Shown: positions 25,150-35,176 of the stretch, one piece after another
Layout of the letters: every line of letters begins with the position of its first letter
Position numbering within the stretch: position 1 is the first letter of the stretch
Program-made: the position numbers and the translations under genes
NCBI GenBank assembly: GCA_024229495.1
Contig: JAAESJ010000522.1
Span: 1-64,000, forward strand
Direction: 5' to 3'
Source: Verrucomicrobiaceae bacterium
Lineage (GTDB): Bacteria > Verrucomicrobiota > Verrucomicrobiia > Verrucomicrobiales > DEV007
Length of the DNA: 64,000 nt
The notes under the pieces: generated by a model
The model's input: the letters and a program-made list of their open reading frames with translations, nothing else
Database searches by the model: none
Told to the model about the DNA's origin: nothing

Positions 25150-27840
25150 TTATTTAGGTTGCTCTTCGGGGGTGACCGGAAGGGCTTGAGTATAGCGCTT
25201 TTGTAAGTCGGATATCTCCGCGTTCAGGCGTTCAATTTTTTTCGTGACGGCTTCATGTGCCTTGATAGCCTCATTGAGATTAACCAATGCGGCAGCCTCC
25301 TCGTTCTGGCGAGTGGAGAGTGCCTTTTGTGTACCTGCAACGCTGGAGCGGGTTTGTTCGAGTGCGCTTTGTGCATTAGCGACACTGTGCTGCATGACAT
25401 CCTTGATGCGTCCTGACTGTGAGTTCGCGGTGGCAAGTGACTTACCGGCCTCATTAATGGCTGCCTGTATTTTGGCTTTTACTGTTTCCGGGGCCTCCTT
25501 CATGGCTTCCCGGATACCGGTCATGGCCTCACGCTGTTGTGTCGCGATAATTTCAGAGAGGCGAAGCTCCCATTCAAGGTCGGGCAGGCGCGACCTTGCG
25601 GAATCCAGTGCCTTTGCGGAGGCGGTTTCTGCCTTTTGAGCTTCGGTTACGCCTTTTTCTGCCTCCGCGGTGGCAGAAACAGAAAGTTGATGCGATTTTT
25701 CGGATTCCTTACGGGAAAGTTCAAGCTGACCAATTTCCTCTTCAAGCAAGGGGCGGACGGCCATCTTTTCGTGCCGGACAACATTAATGCTGGCAGCTTG
25801 CCAGCGTTGTTGATTGGCCAGAGCGATTGCCAGTGCGCGTTCGCGTGCATGCAAGTCCCCTCTGGATGTTGATTCCTCTTTGGCCTTGAGTGCATGATTC
25901 TCCTGTGCGGGCTTTAGTTTTGCTGATGCCGCGGTAAATGTTGCGGTGGCAGCGGCAAGGGATTTCTGTGCGCTTTTCACCGTGTTTTCAAGATTGCGCG
26001 TGGTTGCCTCGCTCGCGGCAAGGTCCCTTATCTGTTGATCAAGGGTGGCGCGAGCTATTGTCAGTTCTGCCTGAATTTTTTCGCGATCATCACCCTCGGC
26101 AGGGGGGGCGGCGAGAGCTTTTTCAATTTTGCCGATGTTCTCCTTGCTGGACTGTGTTTGTTTGACGATGGCGGCATGAGCTTCCTTGCTCTCGGATAGC
26201 ATTGAGCGTGTTGTTGCGAGTGTTCCTTTGAATTTTTCCTCCTGTTTCTTGCTTGCAGCAATAGTGCCGTTGATCGAGGTGAGGGTTTGCGCCGCTGCAG
26301 TTTTGCCGTTGAGCTTTACGGAATGCGTTTTCCTGGACTTCTCCAGCTCTTCCTGTTGACTTTTGACTACTGTTTGCGCTTGAGCAATGCGAGTGTCAAT
26401 AGCCGGTGGATTTGCAAGGAGGGGTCCGATTAATTTTCCGTCTGCACTGTTGAACACGCGGACATTGCCGACCCAGTCTGCCGCGATTAAGCGAGCGCCG
26501 TCGTGACTTAGGCATGCAGTGACTGGGATGTCCGAAAAATTCTTGGCGGCACTTTTTTCAGTTCCGGTTCCGTCCCATACCTTAGCCTGCCGATCCCGAC
26601 CACATGTGGCAATGCGCCCGTCAGCAGTATACGCCATATCAGTGACGCCACTGCTGTGTGCGGTCCAGTTTTTTACCTGCTTGCCTCCATTCATTTCCCA
26701 TAGCCGTACGCTGCCATCCTCTGATGCCGAGGCTGCCACGTTGGAGTCGGCACTCCAGCTGATCGCGGTAATTGATTTGCTATGTGCCTTTAGGGTGTAG
26801 AAGGGGTTGGCGGTACCCGATTCCCAGACAAATAGACCGCCATTGCGGTCGCCGGTTGCCAAAAGGATTCCGTCAGGGCTGAACGCGATGGAGGTTACCC
26901 AGTCGGTGTGTTTTTTGATATTGGCCACCTCTTTTCCGTCTGCGGTTGAGTAAATTTTGATCCTGCGACCGGGTCCTCCCAGAGCGATCAACTTGTGGTC
27001 CGAAGTGATGTCGGCGGCAAGCACGGCGTCGAATTCTGATCCGATTTCAAATATTCTCTCCCCTGTCTTGATCAACCACCCGACAACCAGCCCGGACTTC
27101 CCGCCCCTTCCTCCTCCCGCTATGAGTAAGGATCCGTTACGGCTGAACGCAAGGCTGGACGGCGAGCCTTCCGGGAAGGGAAGGACGCCCTCAAGGTCAA
27201 GGGTATTGCTGTTGTAGAGGAGGACTTGGCGGGGCACAGCGAGAGCGATGAGTGGAGCCCAAGGGCTAGAGACAACATCTGATGGCGTTGCGGGTCTTGC
27301 TGAGGTGACGGCCGGGGCAAGGACGAGGTGTTCAGGCATCGGGGGTGGCCCCTCGGGCTTGCCGGTCGATGGCTTAGCAAGTTCCATTTTAAAGGCGGGT
27401 TTACCGGCCTTGGCCTTACTTCCTGAGTTCTCAAGCAATCCACCTGAGATCCAGTCGCGCATGACCTTGATACGCATGTCTGAAAGTTTATCAGCCTTTG
27501 GCGGCATAAACGGTTCCTCTGCATGAGTTACCGACCGAAACAGGCGGCTGCTGTCAGGTTCTCCTGGATTGACGATTTCACCTGATGATCCGCCTTGCAG
27601 CAGGCTGGAATAGGAAGTGAGATCGAGCCCTCCTTTTGCCTTGTCCGGGTTGTGGCAATTCAGGCAGCGGTCTGCGAAAATCGGCCGGACATGATCATCG
27701 TAGGTTACCTTATCCGCGGCATTGGCCGGCAGGTATATTGCTGTTAATGCCAACGCCAAAAAGGTGTATAGGGCCATGCGATGCTGATCACCATGTTTAG
27801 GGGTGATTCTGGATTTGGGTAGAGCGATGCCTGTTCCCAT
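25150..27840 (-). CDS. PSCyt1 cytochrome-WD40-coiled-coil exported protein
   Basis: An 896-residue exported protein if started at 27840, eight bases after the stop of the preceding gene. A later ATG at 27777 would give a shorter, classical signal peptide. The planctomycete-type cytochrome domain PSCyt1 has the haem motif CLNCH at 59-63 and an MPP axial-ligand region. A WD40 propeller follows over about 190-460, with repeats such as VTSIAFSPDG and ITAISWSAD. The remaining 430 residues are a long Ala/Glu/Lys-rich coiled coil. It is the last of four co-directional genes with DUF1501 and PSD1 proteins. Electron transfer linked to a filamentous scaffold is a guess. Confidence 0.85.
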   Translation of the reverse strand: MGTGIALPKSRITPKHGDQHRMALYTFLALALTAIYLPANAADKVTYDDHVRPIFADRCLNCHNPDKAKGGLDLTSYSSLLQGGSSGEIVNPGEPDSSRLFRSVTHAEEPFMPPKADKLSDMRIKVMRDWISGGLLENSGSKAKAGKPAFKMELAKPSTGKPEGPPPMPEHLVLAPAVTSARPATPSDVVSSPWAPLIALAVPRQVLLYNSNTLDLEGVLPFPEGSPSSLAFSRNGSLLIAGGGRGGKSGLVVGWLIKTGERIFEIGSEFDAVLAADITSDHKLIALGGPGRRIKIYSTADGKEVANIKKHTDWVTSIAFSPDGILLATGDRNGGLFVWESGTANPFYTLKAHSKSITAISWSADSNVAASASEDGSVRLWEMNGGKQVKNWTAHSSGVTDMAYTADGRIATCGRDRQAKVWDGTGTEKSAAKNFSDIPVTACLSHDGARLIAADWVGNVRVFNSADGKLIGPLLANPPAIDTRIAQAQTVVKSQQEELEKSRKTHSVKLNGKTAAAQTLTSINGTIAASKKQEEKFKGTLATTRSMLSESKEAHAAIVKQTQSSKENIGKIEKALAAPPAEGDDREKIQAELTIARATLDQQIRDLAASEATTRNLENTVKSAQKSLAAATATFTAASAKLKPAQENHALKAKEESTSRGDLHARERALAIALANQQRWQAASINVVRHEKMAVRPLLEEEIGQLELSRKESEKSHQLSVSATAEAEKGVTEAQKAETASAKALDSARSRLPDLEWELRLSEIIATQQREAMTGIREAMKEAPETVKAKIQAAINEAGKSLATANSQSGRIKDVMQHSVANAQSALEQTRSSVAGTQKALSTRQNEEAAALVNLNEAIKAHEAVTKKIERLNAEISDLQKRYTQALPVTPEEQPK

Positions 27841-27847
27841 TGTCTTT

Positions 27848-30619
27848 CTAGTGATTGAAGATAAATTCTTTTGCATTAAGCAATGCCCAGAAAACATCTT
27901 CAAGGTCCTGACGTATCTTTGCAGGATCCTTGTCTATTTTGGCGAGTAACTGGTCATTTTCCGTTGTGGTTGGCAGACGGCTGAATGTGCGGATATAGAG
28001 ATTCTGGATAATTTGTTCCGGGGATTTTCCTTCGGCTAGCATGCTCGCTACAACTTTACCGCTAACAATCCTGTTACCGGTTGCATCGCCATTGATGAGG
28101 TGAAGGGCTTGCCCAAGGTTGGGCTCCATCTTGATTTCGCAGGAGCAGACGGTCTTTCGCTCTGCCCGGCCGAAGGTCCTAAGGAAATAGCTGGAGACAT
28201 TACCATCGGCGATCTGGACAGCTCGTGCACCGAGAGGTAATCCCTTGAACTTGTTCTTGGTGTTCGTCGCTTGGCTGATGGCATCAAGCATTACCTCGGC
28301 CCGCAGTCTGCGGATGGAGGCGTGGGAGAAGTTACTGTTATCCGACTCGTTACTTTCGTTGACCCTGGTGGATAATTGGTAGGTGCGGGATGTGCATATG
28401 TCGCGGACAAGTCGTTTGAAGTCGTAATTGTAGTCCGTGAAACGTTGCGCCAGCGCGTCCAGTAACTGAGGGTTTGATGCCGGGTTGCTGATGCGAACGT
28501 CATCAACGGGATTAATAATGCCAATCCCGAAGAAGTGAGACCACACGATGTTGGCGAGGTTTCGGGAAAAGAACGGGTTCTTGGGGGAGGCCATCCATTC
28601 GGCGAGTATTTCACGCCTGTCTTGCCCTGACTTTATCTCGGGCTTCTCAGCTCCAAGGAAAACCGGCTCCATTACCCTGCCTCCAACCGGATGCTTCATG
28701 TCACCGTTGGAGCGATTATAAACAATTACCTCGCGCGGGTCCTGGGCTCTTTTACGGCCGATTTGGGAGAAGAATGCCGCAAATGAGTAGTAGTCGTTCA
28801 TTGTCCACCGGTCAAAGGGGTGGTTATGGCATTGTGCGCACTGCAGGCGCATACCCATGAAGACCTGCGCAACATTCTCGGACAGCTTGAGGGTGTCACG
28901 TTCAATCTGGTAATAGTTGGTTGAGGGATTAGTGAAGGTTCCCCCGGTGGAGGAGAGTAGTTCCTGAACAATCTTGTTGAAGGGGACATTGTTGGCGATG
29001 CGTTCCTGCAACCAGTTGTAATACAAGAGTGTTGCCTTGTAGCTGACTTGGTTATTGGGGTTTGTGCGAATTTGCAGCAGCTCAGCGAATTTCATCACCC
29101 AGACCTCAGTGAACTCCTTGCGGGATAGCAGTTTGTCTACCAATGTCGCGCGCTTGTCCTTGGAAGAGTCGGCTATGAATATCCGGAACTGTTCTTCGTC
29201 AGGAAGGGTTCCGGTAATGTCAATTGTTGCCCTGCGCAGAAATTCCTCATCACTGCATAAATCCGATGGAACAATGCGCAGTTTGTGCAGTTTCCCTGCG
29301 ACCAGGGGATCGATGTAATTGGAAGCGACAAATTCCGGGCGTTGATATTCAATGTCTTTAGGGATGACAATGACTTGTGCCCCTACGGTAAATGTTGCAA
29401 AGCGGGCCATGACAAATGCTTCTCCGCGGTTGCCCGCGGTTACCATGCCTTCCTTGTCGATGGCTGCAGTGGGGGAATTGTTTGATTCAAAAACGGCAAG
29501 AGAGGTGACATCCCGCGTGGTTCCGTCCGAATATTCAGCAACGGCAATGAATTGCTGGCGTGAATCCTTGCCTTCCAGAACGAGTTGTTTCGGGTAGATA
29601 TTCAGTGCGAGCGGAGTGGCAATGTCCTTATTGTCATCTGGGGCTCCGGCGTTCAGCCAACCGTGCAGCGTTTGGTAATATTCACTTTTGTTATCAAATA
29701 GCTTGCCGCCGGTATGAGGGACAGAACCAATAGACTTCTCAATCAAAAGGCTTTCCCCTGGGATAGCCAGGTTGATACGACGGCTGGTGAGTTCCCGGGT
29801 GATGCGGTGATAGTCGCCGGCGGGATCATACCCGAAAAGTGAAAGCATGAAACCGTCCTGCCCCCGTGCAGACCCGTGGCATGAGCCGGTATTGCAGCCG
29901 GATCGCATAAAGATGGGCATTACATCAAGCCGGAAACTGATGGGCCTATCGTTTATCGATGCGGCGACGGTCAAGGGGATGCTCGCCTGTTTGCCGTGGA
30001 AGGTTGTAGTGATGGTCGTTTTTCCGTCAGCCCTGGGTCGCAGGAGGTGTCCCGCAACGCTTACCAGTGAAGTGTCCTGAGGGCTAAAGGTGACTTTTTT
30101 CGTAATGTCCCTGGTCGTTCCGTCCTCATAGCTGGCCACGGCGACAAGGCGCTGCAGGTCTGCCTTGGTTGAAAGGGAGGCTTCCGGCGGGTAAATCGTG
30201 ATTGAAAGGAGTCCTTGGGCATCATCCGCTGTGCTGATGTCGTCAGCGGATTTCTTGACCAGAATAATCCCGTCGGGCCACTTGGCGCCTTCACTCACCC
30301 ATGTGGTAAGAGCCGCGATCTGCTCCTTGTCCAAGGGGGCTCCCTTTGGTGGCATGATGTCATCATCATCGTGAGCCAGAGAGATTCTGGCGATGATGTC
30401 ACTTTCCCCGGGTTTCCCCGGTGAAACGGCGGGACCCGTGTCACCGCCTTGCAGGACGGCTTGAAGGGTGCTCAGGTCTAGGTTTCCTTTTTGCTTTGTG
30501 CTGTTGTGGCAACTGATGCAGCGAGTCTCGAGAAGAGGCTGGATGTCCTGGTGGAAATCAGTCCCGCGTGCAGGCTGCATGAGAGCCACGAGCAGCAGTG
30601 ATGACAGGGCTAATTTCAT
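27848..30619 (-). CDS. PSCyt1/PSCyt2/PSD1 (DUF1549/DUF1553) cytochrome protein
   Basis: A 923-residue exported protein typical of Planctomycetota and Verrucomicrobiota. After a signal peptide (about 1-20) come PSCyt1 with haem motif CISCH at 34-38, a bacterial Ig-like stretch (about 125-215), a second conserved block with GCNTGSCHGSA near 245, another Ig-like stretch, PSCyt2/DUF1549 (about 440-640, including CAQCHNHPFDRW) and PSD1/DUF1553 to the end. The start overlaps the end of the upstream gene by four bases. Families of this type accompany sulfatases and polysaccharide use in PVC bacteria, but biochemical function is not established. Confidence 0.92.
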   Translation of the reverse strand: MKLALSSLLLVALMQPARGTDFHQDIQPLLETRCISCHNSTKQKGNLDLSTLQAVLQGGDTGPAVSPGKPGESDIIARISLAHDDDDIMPPKGAPLDKEQIAALTTWVSEGAKWPDGIILVKKSADDISTADDAQGLLSITIYPPEASLSTKADLQRLVAVASYEDGTTRDITKKVTFSPQDTSLVSVAGHLLRPRADGKTTITTTFHGKQASIPLTVAASINDRPISFRLDVMPIFMRSGCNTGSCHGSARGQDGFMLSLFGYDPAGDYHRITRELTSRRINLAIPGESLLIEKSIGSVPHTGGKLFDNKSEYYQTLHGWLNAGAPDDNKDIATPLALNIYPKQLVLEGKDSRQQFIAVAEYSDGTTRDVTSLAVFESNNSPTAAIDKEGMVTAGNRGEAFVMARFATFTVGAQVIVIPKDIEYQRPEFVASNYIDPLVAGKLHKLRIVPSDLCSDEEFLRRATIDITGTLPDEEQFRIFIADSSKDKRATLVDKLLSRKEFTEVWVMKFAELLQIRTNPNNQVSYKATLLYYNWLQERIANNVPFNKIVQELLSSTGGTFTNPSTNYYQIERDTLKLSENVAQVFMGMRLQCAQCHNHPFDRWTMNDYYSFAAFFSQIGRKRAQDPREVIVYNRSNGDMKHPVGGRVMEPVFLGAEKPEIKSGQDRREILAEWMASPKNPFFSRNLANIVWSHFFGIGIINPVDDVRISNPASNPQLLDALAQRFTDYNYDFKRLVRDICTSRTYQLSTRVNESNESDNSNFSHASIRRLRAEVMLDAISQATNTKNKFKGLPLGARAVQIADGNVSSYFLRTFGRAERKTVCSCEIKMEPNLGQALHLINGDATGNRIVSGKVVASMLAEGKSPEQIIQNLYIRTFSRLPTTTENDQLLAKIDKDPAKIRQDLEDVFWALLNAKEFIFNH

Positions 30620-33060
30620 TTATTTTTTGCCTCAAGGCGGAGCTTCTCCAGACGGGAAAGTGGTTTCTTTACCGGTGGTACCTTGGCAACGGTGGCCGGG
30701 GGTGTTTTCTTTTCAGGGGCTGGAGTTGGTTTTGGTGCGGGTTTTTTGGGAGGAGGGTCAATCCGTAAAACCCCGCCATGACCGACATTGTGGGGGATGA
30801 TCGTATCTGCAGCCGGAATGGTGAGGTGGCAGAAGAGGTTCTTGTGCTGGCCCTTCGGGCTGTCGGTGGCAATGGTCACGGGAAAGCTGATTTCGGTAGT
30901 TGTTTTATCAATTTCTATTTCCGGGGCGTTTACCTTTGCCGGCAGTCCCAGTAACTTGACTTTTGCTTTGCCCTCGAAGGGGGTGGATTGGGTTAATTTG
31001 CAGACTACCTGCCCGTCTTTACCCTGTTCCACGGCAGCCATTTCTATTTTCATCCCGAGGTATGGCTCGGCAACGGTAATTGGAATGAGCGATGAACTTG
31101 CCAGTATTTGTCCTTTGCCGGCATCCGATTCGCCCATCATGGCGATTTGCCAAGTGCGCAGGGCGGCCCCGCTATTGGCAGTAAGCGTATAGGTGATTTC
31201 ATTTTTTCCCTTGGGGATCTTTATGGTTGGTTGTGAGCTGATTCCAGGGGGATGCCAAAGTAGTCGCAGGGTAATCGATGCATCAAATCCCTCCTTGCGA
31301 ATTGCCTTCACCCGCAGACCGAGTGTGCCGTTGCGAACCAGTGGAACGGCAGGGGGTTCAACCTTAATCTCAAAGGGGAGTTTCTCGACTACGGCAACAG
31401 CGAACTTCGGCGCGATGCTCTTGTAATAGACAGTGTTGTTGGGTTGTCCCAGCACGAAGTCAAGCGGTTGAGAAAAGGAGCCGCTGATCGTTTTCCCCTC
31501 TTTGCCAACATGCTTGCCAATGAGGTTAACCAGTGCGCCGTTGATCGGCGCCTCGGCTGTTGCCTCAAAGAGAAGGACGCCGGAGTTGACGCTGGTGTGC
31601 ATTGAGTCGGCCTTAAGGGTTACTCCTGCCGGCAAGCCGATGGCTTCGAGTAGAAGGTCCCCGCCAAAATTGGCCTTACCGGCATTAATCCTGGTGGCGA
31701 AGCGGTTGCCGCGGGCAACATAGACCATTTGACGGGACTGGTAGTCCGCTCTGGCAAAGTAGGGGATGGTGAGCGAAAGGCCGGGTGATATTGACTGGGC
31801 CTCAACGCGATAAACGTAGTCGGTTCCTCCTTTCTTCAGGTGGTCGCGAACCCGCAGTGTAAATTCACCATCGGTTGCGGCGGTAAAGTCAATCTTGCTG
31901 TCCTGGCGGTTGTCGGAGTCGTCATTACTGGTGATGTGTTTCTTGTCGGGACCATAGATATTGAGGATGGTGTCCAAAGGTGATCCAATTGACTTTGCGT
32001 GTGCCCGAAAGATAAAGCGCTGGCCTTTCTTTGCAGTGAACCGGAACCAATCCTGATCGCCGTTTTCACTGATGATCCCATTGAATGCGGCAGGAAGGGC
32101 AATCGGGTTCGGGGTAGCCTGGGCAAGGTTGTTGTTAGGCTCGGCTTCCAGTATGTTGGGGAAGGGGGAAACTCTCAGGAGATTTGCGGCAGGAGAGAGC
32201 AGTCCGTCAGCTTCAGCACGGATACGGTAACGTTCATCGGATTTGGGGGGCAGGGTAATCGTCCTTGTGGTGTCTCCGGCAGGATCGCCGATAAACTTCA
32301 CTTCAAGGTTGGTTCCTGTTTGCCCGCCTGCAGGATAGACCGCTATGGGGCGGGGGAACGCGCCGATGTGCAGCCTATACCTGCAATTGCCATTTCCTGT
32401 GTAGGAACTTTCACGGATCTGGATGATGTAGCTCCCATCAGCCGGGGCGATAACCGACACGGAACTATCCTGAAGGAGAAATGAAGTGTCATCTGATGAA
32501 GCCAACTCAAAGCGCTCGCTGTTGAGAATGGCCACATAGGGGTCATAAAAAGCCCCGGCTAGGCGTATGCCTTCCACCTCTGCGCTGATACGTTGCCCTT
32601 TCTTGAACTCGGTAACATAATAATCAACGTCTTCATTTTCGAGGACGCCTTCGACCGTGGTGTTCATTGCCACGGGTTGCGGAGTGGAAAATTCACTGTT
32701 GGGTTCTTTTTCAGCGAGGCTACCAAATTGTCCGACCCAGAAGCTCTTTACCTGCGAGAGGCCGCTGCTTGTGCGGATGCGCATGAGGTGTTCCCCGAGC
32801 GTTGCCTCATTGGAGATGGTTACCTTGGTCCTGATATGCTTCGGGCTGATGACCTCGATCGGGCCAAATGCAAATCCTGGCGTATAGGTCATGACCTCCA
32901 CAGAGTCATCCAGCCGGTCGCCGTGGAAGTTCAGATCGATCTCAGTGCCGCGCTGAGCGCCGCGGGGGAGGATATTGCTGAGCGAAGGACTCGAGGCAAA
33001 TGCGCCTTGAGTGAATATTACCTGAAAGGTAAGTGCCAGGAGCAGGCGGAACGGTTTCAT
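30616..33060 (-). CDS. Exported protein with pre-peptidase C-terminal (PPC) domains
   Basis: An 814-residue exported protein with a signal peptide (about 1-22). It has repeated PPC-type beta-sandwich units, recognised by EPNSEFSTPQPV, EPNNNLAQATPNPI, DQDWFRFTAKKGQRF and DVDYYVTEFKKGQRI. The C-terminus is Pro/Lys-rich. Proteins of this architecture sit beside DUF1501 and PSD1 genes in planctomycete and verrucomicrobial genomes, and probably form an extracytoplasmic binding or structural partner. It lies 26 bases after the DUF1501 gene and overlaps the PSD1 gene by four bases. Confidence 0.87.
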   Translation of the reverse strand: MKPFRLLLALTFQVIFTQGAFASSPSLSNILPRGAQRGTEIDLNFHGDRLDDSVEVMTYTPGFAFGPIEVISPKHIRTKVTISNEATLGEHLMRIRTSSGLSQVKSFWVGQFGSLAEKEPNSEFSTPQPVAMNTTVEGVLENEDVDYYVTEFKKGQRISAEVEGIRLAGAFYDPYVAILNSERFELASSDDTSFLLQDSSVSVIAPADGSYIIQIRESSYTGNGNCRYRLHIGAFPRPIAVYPAGGQTGTNLEVKFIGDPAGDTTRTITLPPKSDERYRIRAEADGLLSPAANLLRVSPFPNILEAEPNNNLAQATPNPIALPAAFNGIISENGDQDWFRFTAKKGQRFIFRAHAKSIGSPLDTILNIYGPDKKHITSNDDSDNRQDSKIDFTAATDGEFTLRVRDHLKKGGTDYVYRVEAQSISPGLSLTIPYFARADYQSRQMVYVARGNRFATRINAGKANFGGDLLLEAIGLPAGVTLKADSMHTSVNSGVLLFEATAEAPINGALVNLIGKHVGKEGKTISGSFSQPLDFVLGQPNNTVYYKSIAPKFAVAVVEKLPFEIKVEPPAVPLVRNGTLGLRVKAIRKEGFDASITLRLLWHPPGISSQPTIKIPKGKNEITYTLTANSGAALRTWQIAMMGESDAGKGQILASSSLIPITVAEPYLGMKIEMAAVEQGKDGQVVCKLTQSTPFEGKAKVKLLGLPAKVNAPEIEIDKTTTEISFPVTIATDSPKGQHKNLFCHLTIPAADTIIPHNVGHGGVLRIDPPPKKPAPKPTPAPEKKTPPATVAKVPPVKKPLSRLEKLRLEAKNK

Positions 33061-33086
33061 CGTTTCTGCGATGGCTGATTGCTCAC

Positions 33087-34424
33087 TTAGGCGATAATGT
33101 TCGTGATCACCTTACCGCCGTCGACGATTTCAATGGGTCGATCACCGGGTGCCATCAGTTCCTTGTCGGCGATGATGCCCAGTTGTTTATACACAGTGGT
33201 GGCAAGATCGGCTGGGAAAACAGGATCTTCTTCGGGTTCGGCGGCAAGTGCATCGGACTTGCCGTAAACAACTCCCTTCTTGAGGCCGCCACCCGCGAGA
33301 AGACCACTGAAGACCTTGGGCCAGTGGTCGCGTCCAGCATTCTTGTTGATCTTCGGGGTGCGTCCGAATTCCGAGGTCATCATCACTAGCGTGGAGTCTA
33401 GGAGACCGCGCTCTTCGAGATCACGGATCAGGCGGGCGTAGGCCTGGTCCAGTGGTGGTGCCTGTCCTTCAAAGCCGCCTTTCACATTGTCGTGATGATC
33501 CCAGCCCCCGTAGGTTAGTGACACAAATCGGACTCCGGATTCAACAAGGCGCCGGGCAAGCAACATGCGCTGTCCCGCGGAATTCCGACCGTACTCATCG
33601 CGCAACTTGGCAGGTTCCTTGTTGATGTCGAAAGCTTCCCGTGCTTTTTGCGAGCTGATCAGGCTGTAGGCGCGCTGATAGAAGGTGTCCATGGCATCAA
33701 CTGCGTCAGATTTCTCGGCTTTACGGAAATGGGCGTCCACGGTTTGCAGCATTGATTTGCGTTTGCTGAAGCGGGACTCATCAATGCCGCCGGGCAGTGC
33801 CAGGTCGCGCACGGTGAAGTTGCCATTCGCGGGATCGCTACCAAGGCTGAAAGCCCCGTAGGCTGAACTTAGGTAACCGCTTCCGGCATACTCGTTGGGT
33901 TGGTTCGGGATACAAACGTAGGGGGGGAGATCGGCGCGTGGGCCGAATTCATGGCTGACCACGCTGCCTAGGCTAGGATAGCTGAGCGCCGGACTTGGCT
34001 TGTAGCCGGTAAACATGTTGTGCACGCCACGCTCGTGGGCAGCCTCGCCGTGAGTCAGTGAATTGAGAACGACCAGCTTGTCGGCAATGGCAGCTGTCTG
34101 CTTGAAGTTCGGACCAAATCGGGTTCCGACAATCTTGGTGCCAATGGAATTGAGCGGGCCGCGGTATTCGGTAGGAGCGTAGGGCTTGGCATCAAAGGAT
34201 TCCTGTTGAGCCATGCCGCCGGGCAGGAAGATATGAATGACGGATTTTGCCGGTCCCTCCTTCGACTCGTAGTATTTTTGTGCGGCATTTGCCTCCATGC
34301 GAAGAAGTTCCGGCAAGGAAAGACCAAGCCCTCCTAGCAGTCCGACATGAAGGAAGTCCCTGCGACTGGACATCATTGGGTGAAGTTGGAATTGATTACC
34401 GGAACCCGAATATTTTTTTCCCAT
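33087..34424 (-). CDS. DUF1501 family exported protein, Tat-type signal
   Basis: A 445-residue DUF1501 protein, distantly sulfatase/alkaline-phosphatase-like. The start at 34424 gives a leader with twin arginines and hydrophobic core (SRRDFLHVGLLGG at 20-32), which suggests Tat export of a folded, possibly metal-bearing protein. Family motifs are GGMAQQESFDAKPYAP, GGWDHHDN, and STLVMMTSEFGRTP followed by GRDHWP. It is the first gene of the four-gene operon, with the PPC, PSD1 and PSCyt1-WD40 genes behind it. Its enzymatic activity is not known. Confidence 0.92.
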   Translation of the reverse strand: MGKKYSGSGNQFQLHPMMSSRRDFLHVGLLGGLGLSLPELLRMEANAAQKYYESKEGPAKSVIHIFLPGGMAQQESFDAKPYAPTEYRGPLNSIGTKIVGTRFGPNFKQTAAIADKLVVLNSLTHGEAAHERGVHNMFTGYKPSPALSYPSLGSVVSHEFGPRADLPPYVCIPNQPNEYAGSGYLSSAYGAFSLGSDPANGNFTVRDLALPGGIDESRFSKRKSMLQTVDAHFRKAEKSDAVDAMDTFYQRAYSLISSQKAREAFDINKEPAKLRDEYGRNSAGQRMLLARRLVESGVRFVSLTYGGWDHHDNVKGGFEGQAPPLDQAYARLIRDLEERGLLDSTLVMMTSEFGRTPKINKNAGRDHWPKVFSGLLAGGGLKKGVVYGKSDALAAEPEEDPVFPADLATTVYKQLGIIADKELMAPGDRPIEIVDGGKVITNIIA

Positions 34425-34641
34425 GATTCTCTTAGGTTTCTTGTTAATCAGAAAACTGATAAAGTTTAGCAACGTCCATTTATCCGTCAAGGGCAACAGG
34501 ATGAACCTATCAAGCTCAGTATGCAGAGATTATACGAGTCTTGCATAACAAATCTCACGCGATTTCCTGGATAATGTTGAGCTAAGCTCCCGGTTAACCG
34601 GTTACCCTCGTTTTGGGGATGATCTATGCGACTCGGCAAAC

Positions 34642-34881
34642 CTAGAAAAGAAAGGTTGTTCCTTCCAGTTTACGGGCGTTTTCGGCAAGGCGTTTGCGGT
34701 CTGCTAGGGGGCTACGCTTGCTGGGCTTGCCCTCAGCTGTCTTGTTTTTTTCCTGAAAGCGGGAGCGCTTGCGAACTGCATACCGCCAACGGTCAGCATC
34801 TGCAGAAGCGCGCAGGGTCACCCATATCGCAGCGACGCTGCACAAGAATAGGGTAAGGCCGATAACAAGAATGACGGACAT
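34642..34881 (-). CDS. Small single-pass membrane protein
   Basis: A 79-residue protein with one N-terminal membrane helix (about 3-24), followed by a strongly basic tail rich in Lys and Arg, giving a cytoplasmic tail topology. I do not recognise a family. It sits alone between the DUF1501 operon and rplQ. Confidence 0.5.
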   Translation of the reverse strand: MSVILVIGLTLFLCSVAAIWVTLRASADADRWRYAVRKRSRFQEKNKTAEGKPSKRSPLADRKRLAENARKLEGTTFLF

Positions 34882-35176
34882 TGAAGAGAGATGTTGAATC
34901 TAGAGAAGTTTATCATTATAAGGGGATTATTCAACTTTTTCAGAGATTTACCTGTATTAGTCGGCAAGCAGTGATCCGAGCCTTTAGCCTTTGGATGTGT
35001 GCCCGATATGTGCTGCGCCTATGTATAGGCCATTACACAAGGATTCTTCTGCGACCGGCTTAGGATAAAGCCTTTATGGGTAGAATTTACCCCGTAGCAA
35101 TGCGTTAAAGGGGGAATCCTCACCTTTAGCGCTGAAATCACCCAGCCCTCTGTGGAGGGAGGCTTAGATGACTCAA
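34882..35176. other. Intergenic region downstream of rplQ
   Basis: About 295 bases without a supported gene. A short inverted repeat CCCTC/GAGGG lies around 35146-35159, just past the rplQ stop on the minus strand, but no T-tract follows it in that direction. A 60-codon plus-strand open frame here has no start signal or recognisable product. Confidence 0.3.

Noticed and set aside
34881-35063. 60-codon plus-strand open frame between small membrane gene and rplQ
   Set aside because: No start signal, no domain and an odd amino-acid make-up; probably chance.
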